DNA from: JAENVT01 sp031430695 | GTDB lineage: Bacteria; Actinomycetota; Acidimicrobiia; Acidimicrobiales; Ilumatobacteraceae | Direction: 5' to 3' | DNA length: 64,000 nucleotides | Assembly (NCBI GenBank): GCA_031430695.1 | Contig: JANPBZ010000074.1 | Coordinates: forward strand, 1-64,000 | Part shown: positions 1-7,287 of the stretch, piece by piece | How positions within the stretch are numbered: the stretch's first letter is position 1 | How the letters are laid out: every line of letters starts with the position of its first letter | Made by a program: the position numbers and the translations under genes | Notes under the pieces: model-generated | Told to the model about the DNA's origin: nothing | The model's database searches: none | Seen by the model: only the letters and a program-made list of their open reading frames with translations

Positions 1-264
1 GGCGTAGCGGGGTGCGTTGGCAATGTGGACGTAGGCACTGGTGGCCTCGAACACGAAGTCGGGCAACTCGCTGCGGGCGAGCAGCCAGTCGACACCGTCG
101 GCCGATGCCTCGAGCCCAGCCGTGCGTGCCCGCTCCAATCCGTCGCTACGCGGGTCGACGCCGATCATGTAGCGCGGTTCGATCACGTCGGAACGCATCA
201 ACTTGTACATCAGGTCGGTGCCGATGTTCCCGGACCCGACAATCGCTGCGGTCAGCTTGGCCAT
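1..264 (-). CDS. mhpF: Acetaldehyde dehydrogenase (acylating), 5' part only
   Basis: The gene runs off the left edge, so only the first 88 codons are present. The N-terminus begins MAKLTAAIVGSGNIGTDLMY, the Rossmann NAD-binding start (GSGNIGTDL) of the MhpF/DmpF/HsaG family, followed by the family's 'GVDPRSDGLERARTAG' stretch and 'VFEATSA'. Family members convert acetaldehyde plus CoA and NAD to acetyl-CoA, in complex with 4-hydroxy-2-oxovalerate aldolase, as the last step of the meta-cleavage pathway. The hydratase and decarboxylase of that pathway lie at 2801-4405. A -10-like CAGAGT (277-272) sits 7 nt before the ATG and a regulon palindrome lies at 308-326, so this gene probably has its own regulated promoter. 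Confidence 0.9.
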   Translation of the reverse strand, partial: MAKLTAAIVGSGNIGTDLMYKLMRSDVIEPRYMIGVDPRSDGLERARTAGLEASADGVDWLLARSELPDFVFEATSAYVHIANAPRYA

Positions 265-307
265 GACACCTACTCTGCCCCAACGCGGTCGACGGAGGAA
301 GGTCCGG

Positions 308-326
308 CGTTCCTGCCTGCGGAACG
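308..326. promoter_or_regulatory. Operator palindrome upstream of acetaldehyde dehydrogenase
   Basis: CGTTCCT-GCCTG-CGGAACG: 7-bp arms and a 5-nt spacer with one mismatch to the consensus CGTTCCG-N5-CGGAACG. It ends 7 bp upstream of the inferred -35 hexamer (300-295) of the minus-strand gene. The same element stands at 4449, 5537, 6318 and 9394. Inferred target of the IclR regulator at 4742-5518. Confidence 0.6.
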
Positions 327-330
327 AGCC

Positions 331-1254
331 TCAGCCGAAACCGAGCGACAGTTCCTGCACGACCTCGGCGGCAGTCATCACTCTGCCGACCGAGCCGACC
401 GAGCATCCGGCGTACAGCGCCATCGCAGTGATGTCACCCGTGGTGTCTCGGTTGGGTGAGCTCGCACCGAAGCGCGGCATCTTCATCGCCTGCCCATCGG
501 CGAGCGCGGTCTCGCCGACAATGTCGGTCGGTGCAGCCGTTGCCGCGTCGATCGCCGAACGCAGCACGCGGTGCGGCGCGTCGGGCCAGCCAACACCGAA
601 CGCTTCAGTCAGCACACTGTCGTCGGTCGACGCCGCGACCAGCGCGTCGATGTACAGCGGATGCGCATAGGACTCGCGAGTGGCGACGAATCGGGTGCCC
701 ACGCGCACGCCGTCGGCTCCCAGTTCCATCGCAGCACGGATTGCGTCGGCGTTGCCGATCCCGCCAGCTGCGACGACCGGGATGTCGACAGCATCCCTGA
801 CGGCCGGCAGCAGCTCGCTGAGCGGAACATGGCCGCGCACGTGGCCGCCGGCTTCCATGCCCTGGGCGATGACGTAGCGGCAACCGGCGTCGACCGCCGC
901 CTTCGCCTCGTCGACCGAGCCGATCTGCCATCCGCAGATCACGTTGGCCGGCACGCGGGCCGGATCGGGCCACTCGTAGAAGAACTCGAGGATCGGCAGG
1001 CGCGAGGCGACCAAGTCGACCACTTCGGGCAGGACGAAATGAGCGATGCATGTCGCGCCGACCGGGGCAGTGGTGAGCGTCGCCACTTCGTCGAGGTATC
1101 GCTCGACGACCTCGAGTTGCTGCCTGCCGATGCCGATCATCCCCAGCCCGCCGGCGTTGGAAACCGCAGCAGCCAGCGTCGACGTCGCCGTGCCGCTCAT
1201 ACCGGCCTGCTGGAGCGGCCACCTGCTCCCGACGAGATCCGTGAAGCGATTCAT
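331..1254 (-). CDS. Nitronate monooxygenase / 2-nitropropane dioxygenase family flavoprotein
   Basis: 307-residue TIM-barrel FMN protein of the NMO/FabK-like family. Visible marks are the N-terminal 'PLQQAGMSGTATSTLAAAVSNAGGLGMIG', the 'QGMEAGGHVRGH' phosphate-binding loop with the family histidine, and 'VVAAGGIGNADAIRAAMELGADGVRVGTRF'. Such proteins oxidise alkyl nitronates or act as flavin-dependent enoyl reductases; sequence alone does not give the substrate. I chose the ATG at 1254 over a TTG three codons earlier; neither has a clear ribosome site. It precedes the acetaldehyde dehydrogenase on the same strand but carries no copy of the regulon palindrome, so a role in the aromatic pathway is unproven. 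Confidence 0.8.
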   Translation of the reverse strand: MNRFTDLVGSRWPLQQAGMSGTATSTLAAAVSNAGGLGMIGIGRQQLEVVERYLDEVATLTTAPVGATCIAHFVLPEVVDLVASRLPILEFFYEWPDPARVPANVICGWQIGSVDEAKAAVDAGCRYVIAQGMEAGGHVRGHVPLSELLPAVRDAVDIPVVAAGGIGNADAIRAAMELGADGVRVGTRFVATRESYAHPLYIDALVAASTDDSVLTEAFGVGWPDAPHRVLRSAIDAATAAPTDIVGETALADGQAMKMPRFGASSPNRDTTGDITAMALYAGCSVGSVGRVMTAAEVVQELSLGFG

Positions 1255-1325
1255 GCTGTACAACTACCACGCCATCTCGCCCACCGCATCAGCCAACTCC
1301 GCGACCAACCTGGAGGACGAAGTCA

Positions 1326-1853
1326 GTGAGACCGTCGGTGTTGTATCACTTCAGTGAGGATCCGAGGATTGAACGCTTTGCGCCGCACGTGCCGCGCACC
1401 AATCCGTCGCAGGCGCCCGCCGTGTGGACGATCGACGCCGATCACGCACCGCTGTACTGGTTCCCGCGCGACTGTCCGCGCGTCGCGATGTGGCCGCTCG
1501 ACGAGTCCCGCCACGCAGCATTTCAGGCGCGTTTTGCCACTGCGGCGGCGCGACTGCACGCGATCGAGTTGGCGTGGCTCGACCGAATGCGCAACGCGAC
1601 GATCTACCGGTACGAGTTCGAAGCTGCGGGTTTCCTCCCCTGGGTGGACGCGGACGGTCAGTGGATCTCAGATCGTATGGTCACGCCGATCTCGGTAGTT
1701 CCCGTCGGCGACCTCCTCGCCGCCCACGTCGACGCCGGTATCGAACTGCGCATCGTGCCGACACTGTGGCCGCTGCACGACGTCGCTCGCGGCGGTGAGT
1801 TCGACTTCAGCTTGGTGCGAATGCACAACGCCCAGCCACGTACCTCGCCATAG
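1326..1853 (+). CDS. DUF6886 family protein
   Basis: 175 residues beginning 'MRPSVLYHFSEDPRIERF', the hallmark of a small uncharacterised family I recognise as DUF6886. Conserved-looking blocks include 'VWTIDADHAPLYWFPRDCPR' and 'AMWPLDESRHAAF'. The GTG start is preceded by GGAGGA about 8 nt upstream, one of the clear Shine-Dalgarno sites in the window. It sits divergently from the nitronate monooxygenase and 9 nt before the phosphotransferase gene. Function unknown; it is not obviously part of aromatic catabolism and breaks up the catabolic genes on the other strand. Confidence 0.7.
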   Translation: MRPSVLYHFSEDPRIERFAPHVPRTNPSQAPAVWTIDADHAPLYWFPRDCPRVAMWPLDESRHAAFQARFATAAARLHAIELAWLDRMRNATIYRYEFEAAGFLPWVDADGQWISDRMVTPISVVPVGDLLAAHVDAGIELRIVPTLWPLHDVARGGEFDFSLVRMHNAQPRTSP

Positions 1854-1862
1854 CATCGGAGG

Positions 1863-2804
1863 GTGCTGGAGCCGCCGTCACGTGTTGAAGAGCCTCAAGC
1901 CCGGGCCTTTCTGATCGAACGCTTCGGGAGCGACGTCGGCGAGGTTGAGTACATCAGCGAAGGGGCGTGGTCGCGATGCTTCGGATTCACGCAGCAGGGG
2001 AGCGAGTTGGTCATCCGGTTCGGGCGTCACCTCGAAGACTTCCAGCGGGACCGGATCGCATCGCGGTTTGCGTCGCGTGACCTGCCCATTCCACAGGTCA
2101 TCGAAATCGATGCTGCGTTCGGTGCCTGGTATTGCGTCTCGACCCGGGCACACGGCAAGCCATGGGAGCAGCTCGACGCAACCGAATGGGCTACGACGGT
2201 GTGGTCCGTACTGGCGACATTCGACGCACTGCGCAACGCAGACATCTCGGCATCGACCGGGTACGGAGAGTGGAATCACGAGGGCATGGCTCCGCACGGG
2301 TCGTGGCGCGAGTTCATGGCAGCGGTCTCTCACGACCGGCCCGAATCTCGGTTTCACGGATGGAAGCAACGCTTGGCGGCGTCGCCACAGGGGATCAACA
2401 GCTTCGACCGCGCCTACGCCGTGATGCTCGAGCTCGTCGATGCCTTCCCCGGCCCTCGCAGCCTGGTCCACAACGATCTGCTCGATCGAAATGCTCTGGC
2501 GACCGGCGGAAGGGTGTCGTCATTGTTCGACTGGGGTTGCTCGATCTACGGCGACTTCGTCTACGAACTCGCGACGTTCGCCTTCTGGTCGCCGTGGCAC
2601 GTGGCGATCGAACAGAGTGACATGGTGGCCATGTCGCTGGATCACTACAGCGACATGGGCCTCTCGGTGCCGAACTTCGATGCCCGGCTTCGCTGCAGCG
2701 CCCTGCACATCGGATTGGTGCACCTGGTGTACAACGCGTTTCTCGGCGACGCCGCGAACCTTCGCCTGACCGCTGAGCGCATGACCCAGTTCCTCGACTA
2801 CTAG
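1863..2804 (+). CDS. Aminoglycoside-phosphotransferase-fold kinase
   Basis: 313 residues of the APH/choline-kinase-like fold. The Brenner motif HND-L-L-D-R-N is present (H203, D205 catalytic base, N210), and the metal-binding aspartate follows in 'LFDWG' (D223). Relatives phosphorylate aminoglycosides, macrolides, amino sugars or other small molecules; the substrate cannot be read here. The GTG start is 6 nt after TAGCAT (1851-1856), pointing to a leaderless transcript of its own even though DUF6886 ends only 9 nt upstream. Its 3' end overlaps the convergent decarboxylase gene by 4 bp. Confidence 0.8.
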   Translation: MLEPPSRVEEPQARAFLIERFGSDVGEVEYISEGAWSRCFGFTQQGSELVIRFGRHLEDFQRDRIASRFASRDLPIPQVIEIDAAFGAWYCVSTRAHGKPWEQLDATEWATTVWSVLATFDALRNADISASTGYGEWNHEGMAPHGSWREFMAAVSHDRPESRFHGWKQRLAASPQGINSFDRAYAVMLELVDAFPGPRSLVHNDLLDRNALATGGRVSSLFDWGCSIYGDFVYELATFAFWSPWHVAIEQSDMVAMSLDHYSDMGLSVPNFDARLRCSALHIGLVHLVYNAFLGDAANLRLTAERMTQFLDY

Positions 2805-3586
2805 CTGAAGCGCACTCCCACCGTGCCGAGGTGCTGCACCCGAGCAGTGACGTGATCGCCTGCGTGCACGGCGACGGCTTCGGTGACACCACCGGTCATC
2901 ACCAAGCTCCCGGCAGGTAGCGCCTGCCCGGCATCGGCCAGCCAGCGAACCAGCTCGACAACTGACGCTGCGGGATGCCCCATCACCGCTGCACCGGCAG
3001 CGGTGCCGACGACCTCGCCATTGCGTTCCATCACGACGCCGAGCAGACGCAGATCGAGACCTTCGGGCCTGCGCGGGGAGCCGCCGACGACGTAGCGGGC
3101 GGCCGAGGTGTTGTCGGCGATCACGCTCTGGATGTCGAACTTGAAATCTTTGAACCGCGAATCGATCACTTCGATGGCGGGTAGCACGAACTCGGTGGCA
3201 GCCAGCACCTCATCGATCGAAACGTCGCCCGACAGCTCACTGGCCGTGACGAAAGCGATCTCGGCCTCGACTTTCGGGTGGATCAACTGTGTCATGTCGA
3301 CGACATCGCCGTCGGCTACACACGTGTCGCCCATCAACACACCGAACACGGGTGTCTCCAGGCCCATCTGCACCATCTTGGCCTTCGAGGTCAGCCCGCC
3401 CTTGTAGCCGGTCAGTCGCCGGCCGCCTGCCTGCCAGCGTCGGCACAGCTCGGCCTGCACCGCGTAGCCGTCGCCGACATCCATATCGGGGTGGGCGTCG
3501 GTGAGTTTGACGATGTCTGCGGCGTTGCGCTGAGCGTCGTCGATGATGTCGGCCAGTTCGGAAATGACTGAGGCGGAAAGTGCCAC
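2801..3586 (-). CDS. dmpH: 4-oxalocrotonate decarboxylase (2-oxo-3-hexenedioate decarboxylase)
   Basis: 261 residues, the usual length of DmpH/XylI/PraD. The diagnostic 'GYKGGLTSKAKMVQMG' and 'TPVFGVLM' stretches match that branch of the fumarylacetoacetate-hydrolase-fold hydratase/decarboxylase family rather than the hydratase branch. The metal ligand region 'HPKVEAEIAFV' is intact. It decarboxylates 2-oxo-3-hexenedioate to 2-oxopent-4-enoate in the oxalocrotonate branch of catechol meta-cleavage. It follows the hydratase gene by 12 nt on the same strand, so the two form an operon, in line with the known physical complex of these enzymes. Confidence 0.88.
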   Translation of the reverse strand: MALSASVISELADIIDDAQRNAADIVKLTDAHPDMDVGDGYAVQAELCRRWQAGGRRLTGYKGGLTSKAKMVQMGLETPVFGVLMGDTCVADGDVVDMTQLIHPKVEAEIAFVTASELSGDVSIDEVLAATEFVLPAIEVIDSRFKDFKFDIQSVIADNTSAARYVVGGSPRRPEGLDLRLLGVVMERNGEVVGTAAGAAVMGHPAASVVELVRWLADAGQALPAGSLVMTGGVTEAVAVHAGDHVTARVQHLGTVGVRFS

Positions 3587-3598
3587 GATGAATGCTCC

Positions 3599-4405
3599 CT
3601 ACTCGAACGTCACGGTGCAGCTACCGAGCCCGCCGAACTCGCAGGTGATCGTTTGTGGACCCTTCACCCATGCCATCACCGACAGCGAACCGGTCAGGAT
3701 CACCTCGCCGGCGCGGCAGGTGATGCCCAGCTCGCCGAGGGTGTTGGCCAACCAGATCAGCGAATTCACGGGCGAGCCTTTCACGGCGGCGCCCGCCCCG
3801 GTTGCAATCAATTCGCCATCGACATCGCCTGGCTGTCGGACATCAAGAGTCATGCCGACCAATGCGAGATCGACCTCCAGCGGGTCCGTCCGTTGGCTGC
3901 CCAGCACGTACACACCGCACGAGGCATTGTCGGCGATGGTGTCGACCACCTTGATGTCCCAATTGTCGATGCGCGAGTCGACGATCTCGAAACATGGCAC
4001 GACATAGTCGGTGGCCCGCAGCACATCGACGGCAGTCACGCCCGGACCGGCCAGGTCGTGCTTCAACATGAACGCGATCTCGCCCTCGGCGCGCGGTTGG
4101 ATCAACGAGTCGAGCTTGATCGTGTCGCCGTCGCCGTACACCATGCCGCTGAGCAGCTGACCAAAGTCCGGTTGGTCGAGGCCGAGCATCGTCATCACCG
4201 CCGCGCTCGTCGCGCCGACCTTCTTGCCCACGATTGTCTCGCCGGCATCGAGGCGGCGCTGCACCATGCGCGTCTGAATTCCATACGCATCGGTGATGTC
4301 GATGCCCGGCACTCGATCACGCAGGTTGGGCACGGTTCGCTTGTCGACGAGTGCCGAGTACAGCTCGTCGCCGTACAGGTTGATGTCAGAGGGGCTCAGG
4401 CTCAT
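3599..4405 (-). CDS. dmpE: 2-oxopent-4-enoate hydratase
   Basis: 268 residues of the DmpE/XylJ/MhpD/TesE family. The fingerprint 'GKKVGATSAAVMTMLG' followed by 'QPDFGQLL' is the hydratase version of the motif seen in its decarboxylase neighbour, and 'RAEGEIAFML' supplies the Mg2+ ligands. It hydrates 2-oxopent-4-enoate to 4-hydroxy-2-oxovalerate, the aldolase substrate. First gene of the dmpE-dmpH operon. The ATG has no Shine-Dalgarno; a -10-like GAAGAT (4419-4414) lies 8 nt upstream, and the palindrome at 4449-4467 ends 6 bp above the predicted -35. Confidence 0.88.
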   Translation of the reverse strand: MSLSPSDINLYGDELYSALVDKRTVPNLRDRVPGIDITDAYGIQTRMVQRRLDAGETIVGKKVGATSAAVMTMLGLDQPDFGQLLSGMVYGDGDTIKLDSLIQPRAEGEIAFMLKHDLAGPGVTAVDVLRATDYVVPCFEIVDSRIDNWDIKVVDTIADNASCGVYVLGSQRTDPLEVDLALVGMTLDVRQPGDVDGELIATGAGAAVKGSPVNSLIWLANTLGELGITCRAGEVILTGSLSVMAWVKGPQTITCEFGGLGSCTVTFE

Positions 4406-4448
4406 CGCCGTGCATCTTCATCCACAGCGCTGGTGTCCGCCAAGCCGT

Positions 4449-4467
4449 CGTTCCGGCATACGGGACA
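4449..4467. promoter_or_regulatory. Operator palindrome between hydratase and ferredoxin genes
   Basis: CGTTCCG-GCATA-CGGGACA. It sits midway between two divergent promoters: 6 bp from the predicted minus -35 (4442-4437) and 6 bp from the predicted plus -35 TGACCT (4474-4479), whose -10 is TACTCT (4497-4502). The symmetric placement suggests an activator serving both dmpE-dmpH and the ferredoxin gene. Confidence 0.65.
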
Positions 4468-4509
4468 CATGCCTGACCTGTGATTCCCACGGCGCGTACT
4501 CTCCGTGGG

Positions 4510-4767
4510 GTGACCAAACCCTATGAACGAGAGGTGACGTTCGAGATCGATGAGCGTCAGTTCTCGTTCGCGACGTGGTCCGACATCTCTGCGCTGTTCG
4601 CCATCCGCTTTCTGGCCAAGTACAACCGGCCACCTCGAGGTTGTGAAGCCGGGATTTGTGGCACCTGCGAATCGCTGGTCGACGGTGAGCCGACGCGGTT
4701 GTGTCAACTACCGTCGACCGCGTTGGACGGCGTATCGATCGTCAGTGGATCGAAGCCGGGTCGCTGA
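4510..4767 (+). CDS. Small [2Fe-2S] ferredoxin, SdhB-like cluster motif
   Basis: 85 residues with one cluster site, C-x4-C-x2-C-x11-C ('GCEAGICGTCESLVDGE' then a fourth Cys). That spacing is typical of the N-terminal [2Fe-2S] domain of succinate dehydrogenase iron-sulfur subunits, not of plant-type ferredoxins, which have a much longer last gap. Likely a soluble one-electron carrier. GTG start 7 nt after TACTCT (4497-4502), probably leaderless. A longer paralogue lies at 8294-8629 next to the dioxygenase. The regulon palindrome at 4449 places it with the aromatic genes. Inferred job: electron donor to the di-iron proteins. Its end overlaps the convergent IclR gene by 26 bp. Confidence 0.8.
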   Translation: MTKPYEREVTFEIDERQFSFATWSDISALFAIRFLAKYNRPPRGCEAGICGTCESLVDGEPTRLCQLPSTALDGVSIVSGSKPGR

Positions 4768-5518
4768 CCGCCCTCGAGATGTCTGCCGCAGTTCGTACGA
4801 CCATTCGCACCAATTGATCGTGACGGTCGGCCGGCATGCGGATGAGTGGGCCGGCGACCGACACCGCCGCAACGCAGGTACCGAGCCGATCGAAGATCGG
4901 TGCCGCTATCGACACCACGCCGGGAGCCGCCTCGTCGGTGCTGATGGCATATCCGGTCTTGCGTACCTCGGCCAACGCTTGATTCAGACGAGTGCGCGTG
5001 GTGATGGTGCGCGGCCCCAGGCGGGGGAGACCGGCTGCCACAGCATCGTCGACATCGGCCTGCGTTCCGTAGGCAAGCAGGACCTTGCCCGACGATGTGG
5101 CATGCGCGGATCGGCGCCGGCCGACTCGCGTGAACAGCCCCATCATCTGCGGGCTCTCGAGCCGATCGAGGTAGACGACGTCGGAACCCGACAACACCGC
5201 CAGGTGGGTGGCCTCACTGCTGTCGTTGTGCAGTTTCTCCAACGGCACATGGCCGACCTGGCGCAGGACTCGGCTACTGACGACTTCCTGGCCGATCTCG
5301 TACAGCTTCAGACTGAGCCGGTAGCGCTCATCTCGTGTGCGTTCGACGAATCCTTCGGCGACCAGAATGCTGAGCAGTCGATGCACCGTGCTCTTCGGCA
5401 GATGCACCCGTCGACCGAGTTCGGAGACGCCGAGCACGGGATCCGCGAACGTAAATGCCGTCAGCAGGGACAGCGCGCGGGCCACCGCCGATTCAGGTGA
5501 CTCCCGCGGCACAGCCAT
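4742..5518 (-). CDS. IclR family transcriptional regulator of the aromatic cluster
   Basis: 258 residues: winged helix-turn-helix at about residues 10-65 ('GVSELGRRVHLPKSTVHRLL'), then the IclR ligand domain ('ATHLAVLSGSDVVYLDRLES', 'SATSSGKVLLAYG'-type segment, 'GVVSIAAPIFD'). IclR proteins often control aromatic catabolism (PobR, PcaR, PcaU) and bind palindromes. I chose the ATG at 5518, 7 nt after TAATGT (5531-5526), over a GTG one codon earlier. A palindrome at 5537-5555 overlaps its own -35 and spacer, suggesting autorepression, whereas the copies at the catabolic promoters lie just upstream of the -35, suggesting activation. The effector is unknown. Confidence 0.9.
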   Translation of the reverse strand: MAVPRESPESAVARALSLLTAFTFADPVLGVSELGRRVHLPKSTVHRLLSILVAEGFVERTRDERYRLSLKLYEIGQEVVSSRVLRQVGHVPLEKLHNDSSEATHLAVLSGSDVVYLDRLESPQMMGLFTRVGRRRSAHATSSGKVLLAYGTQADVDDAVAAGLPRLGPRTITTRTRLNQALAEVRKTGYAISTDEAAPGVVSIAAPIFDRLGTCVAAVSVAGPLIRMPADRHDQLVRMVVRTAADISRAVSDPASIH

Positions 5519-5536
5519 CACCCGGACATTAGGCGA

Positions 5537-5555
5537 TGTTCCGTCAGTCGGGACG
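5537..5555. promoter_or_regulatory. Operator palindrome overlapping the IclR gene promoter
   Basis: TGTTCCG-TCAGT-CGGGACG. Unlike the other four copies, it covers the spacer and -35 position (5554-5549) of the regulator's own promoter, the expected position for negative autoregulation. Confidence 0.6.
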
Positions 5556-5570
5556 TAGCCATGTGCCTAG

Positions 5571-6275
5571 CTACCAACTGCAGTCGCTCAGGCTGTCCCA
5601 GCATCGCCTGGTCAGTTCGGCGCCGGCGAAGTACGCGGCTCGGGCCGAACGGCGCTTGGCGTCGGTGTCGAGATACTGCTCGGCGAACTCGCCGACATGG
5701 CCACCGTGATCCTCATCGACCGTGATGTGGATGGTGTGGAAGGCGTAGTCGTCGGGCTGCAGGATGTCGGTGTAGTGCTCCTTGAACCCCTCGACGACCT
5801 TGATGTACGCCGAAGGGATCTGGTTCTCGATCGCCAGGATGCCGCCGAACGTCAGCTCGTACCACGGCTGCTGCTGCGCCAGGCAATAAAGGAAACTGCT
5901 GCTGGCCATCGCGTCGACGTTGGGCGTCGCGTCGGCGATCACCTCGTCGGGAGCGCCGAGTGCACGGGTGAACTCGAACAGCCAGTGAAGGTGTCCGAAG
6001 CCCGACTTCGACGTGGTGCCGAGCACCTCCTCAGCGATGTTGTCGATCACCCCGTCGGTCATCTCGTAGGGAATCCGGGTGACCCACGCCGACAGGATGC
6101 GCCGGGTGTGGTAGGTCACGCCGTGGTAGTGCTGGCGCGCCCAGGCAACGAGGTCCTCCTTGGTCGCCTCGCCTTGCTGAGTGCGCTTCACCCAATCGGC
6201 CTGGTCCAGCGTGCGGCCAGAAGCTTGCAGCTCACTACGCATCTCGTCAACGAATGCCTCACCGTCAAATGCCAT
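5571..6275 (-). CDS. Heme-oxygenase-fold di-iron oxidase/oxygenase, paralogue 1
   Basis: 234-residue all-helical protein of the PqqC/TenA/CADD superfamily ('iron-containing redox enzyme'). A di-iron ligand set can be proposed: E82/E83 with H95/H97 ('EEVLG...GHLHW'), E150 ('AIENQIP') and H183-x3-D187-x2-H190 ('HITVDEDH'). The last triplet has the same spacing as in the di-iron protein CADD. Family members use O2 for oxidations, hydroxylations and C-C cleavage. The paralogue at 9482-10186 aligns with no gap and about 75% identity. Start by homology (MAFDGEAF versus MSFDGDAY); GAGCTT (6287-6282) lies 6 nt upstream. Divergent from catechol dioxygenase across the palindrome at 6318. Role in hydroxylating the aryl (phosphate) substrate is inference. 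Confidence 0.8.
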   Translation of the reverse strand: MAFDGEAFVDEMRSELQASGRTLDQADWVKRTQQGEATKEDLVAWARQHYHGVTYHTRRILSAWVTRIPYEMTDGVIDNIAEEVLGTTSKSGFGHLHWLFEFTRALGAPDEVIADATPNVDAMASSSFLYCLAQQQPWYELTFGGILAIENQIPSAYIKVVEGFKEHYTDILQPDDYAFHTIHITVDEDHGGHVGEFAEQYLDTDAKRRSARAAYFAGAELTRRCWDSLSDCSW

Positions 6276-6317
6276 GCGCACAAGCTCTCACGCGAGTATC
6301 GCTCTGCAAAATGTTGT

Positions 6318-6336
6318 CGTTCCGTCTGCCAGAACG
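6318..6336. promoter_or_regulatory. Operator palindrome between di-iron protein 1 and catechol dioxygenase
   Basis: CGTTCCG-TCTGC-CAGAACG, one mismatch from a perfect palindrome. It is 7 bp from the predicted -35 (6310-6305) of the minus-strand gene and 6 bp from the predicted -35 (6343-6348) of the dioxygenase, whose -10-like CAAGAT is at 6366-6371. Confidence 0.65.
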
Positions 6337-6378
6337 GCGCCCTTTCGGTGCCGCCGTCACCCAACCAAGATGGCTCCC

Positions 6379-7287
6379 ATGGCCATCTTCCGTCTCGGAC
6401 ATGTTGAAGTTCGAACTCCCGATCTAGAGCTCTGTGCCGCGTACTACACCGAGGTGTTGGGTTTGCGGGAAGTGGCGCGCGACGAGAACCACGTCTACCT
6501 GAAGGGTTGGGACGAGCAGGACCACCACTCGCTGATGCTCACCGGCGCCAATCGGTACGGGCTCGAGCACGTCGCCTTCAAGACCGAGTCGATCGATGAC
6601 CTCGAGGGCTACGAGACGAATCTCGAACGCTATGGCTGCACCGTCGAGCGCATCGCCGCCGGCACCGAGACGGGCCAGGGCGAGGCAATTCGTTTCGACT
6701 CGCCGACGGGTCACACCATGGAGATCTACGCCAAGATGGAGAAGGTCGGCAACGGGCTGCCGTTGTTCAACCCGCCGCCCATGCCGATGGACTTGGTCGG
6801 CATCGCCCCGCCTCGTCTCGATCATTGCCTGCTCACGACCGAGAACGTCCCCGACGCCGCTCGGTTCATGAGTGAGGTGCTCGGCTTCCGGCTGACCGAG
6901 CAACTCGTCACCAACGAGGGCTATCAGCTGATCGTGTTCTTCGAGCGATCACGTCAGCCTCACGACATCGCCTTCACCCGCGGCGCGAATGGCGGATTGC
7001 ACCACTTCGCCTACTGGCTCGACAGCTGGGCCGAGGTCGGTCGAGCCGCCGACATCCTGCGGATGAACGGCATCGACATCGACATCGGACCCACACGGCA
7101 CGGCATCACTCGCGGTCATACGATCTACTTCTTCGACCCGGTCGGCAATCGCAACGAGGTGTTCACCGGTGGTTACAAGACCGACACTGATTGGGAAACG
7201 ATCACGTGGACGGAGGATCAGCTGGGCAAGGCACTGTTCTACTACGAGAATCGTGTCGTCGAATCGTTCGTGTCGATCTACACATGA
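6379..7287 (+). CDS. xylE: Catechol 2,3-dioxygenase (extradiol, XylE/DmpB type)
   Basis: 302 residues, two VOC modules. The C-terminal module carries the Fe(II) facial triad: H149 ('RLDHCLL'), H208/H209 ('GLHHFAYWLD') and E260 ('GNRNEVF'). The stretch 'DIGPTRHGITRGHTIYFFDP' and the tail 'WTEDQLGKALFYYENRVVESF' closely follow classical XylE. It cleaves catechol or an alkylcatechol next to the diol to a 2-hydroxymuconic semialdehyde. An in-frame ATG also exists at 6370; I prefer 6379 because CAAGAT lies 7 nt upstream, as for leaderless genes here. First gene of a three-gene operon; its stop overlaps the phosphatase ATG (ATGA). Confidence 0.93.
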   Translation: MAIFRLGHVEVRTPDLELCAAYYTEVLGLREVARDENHVYLKGWDEQDHHSLMLTGANRYGLEHVAFKTESIDDLEGYETNLERYGCTVERIAAGTETGQGEAIRFDSPTGHTMEIYAKMEKVGNGLPLFNPPPMPMDLVGIAPPRLDHCLLTTENVPDAARFMSEVLGFRLTEQLVTNEGYQLIVFFERSRQPHDIAFTRGANGGLHHFAYWLDSWAEVGRAADILRMNGIDIDIGPTRHGITRGHTIYFFDPVGNRNEVFTGGYKTDTDWETITWTEDQLGKALFYYENRVVESFVSIYT

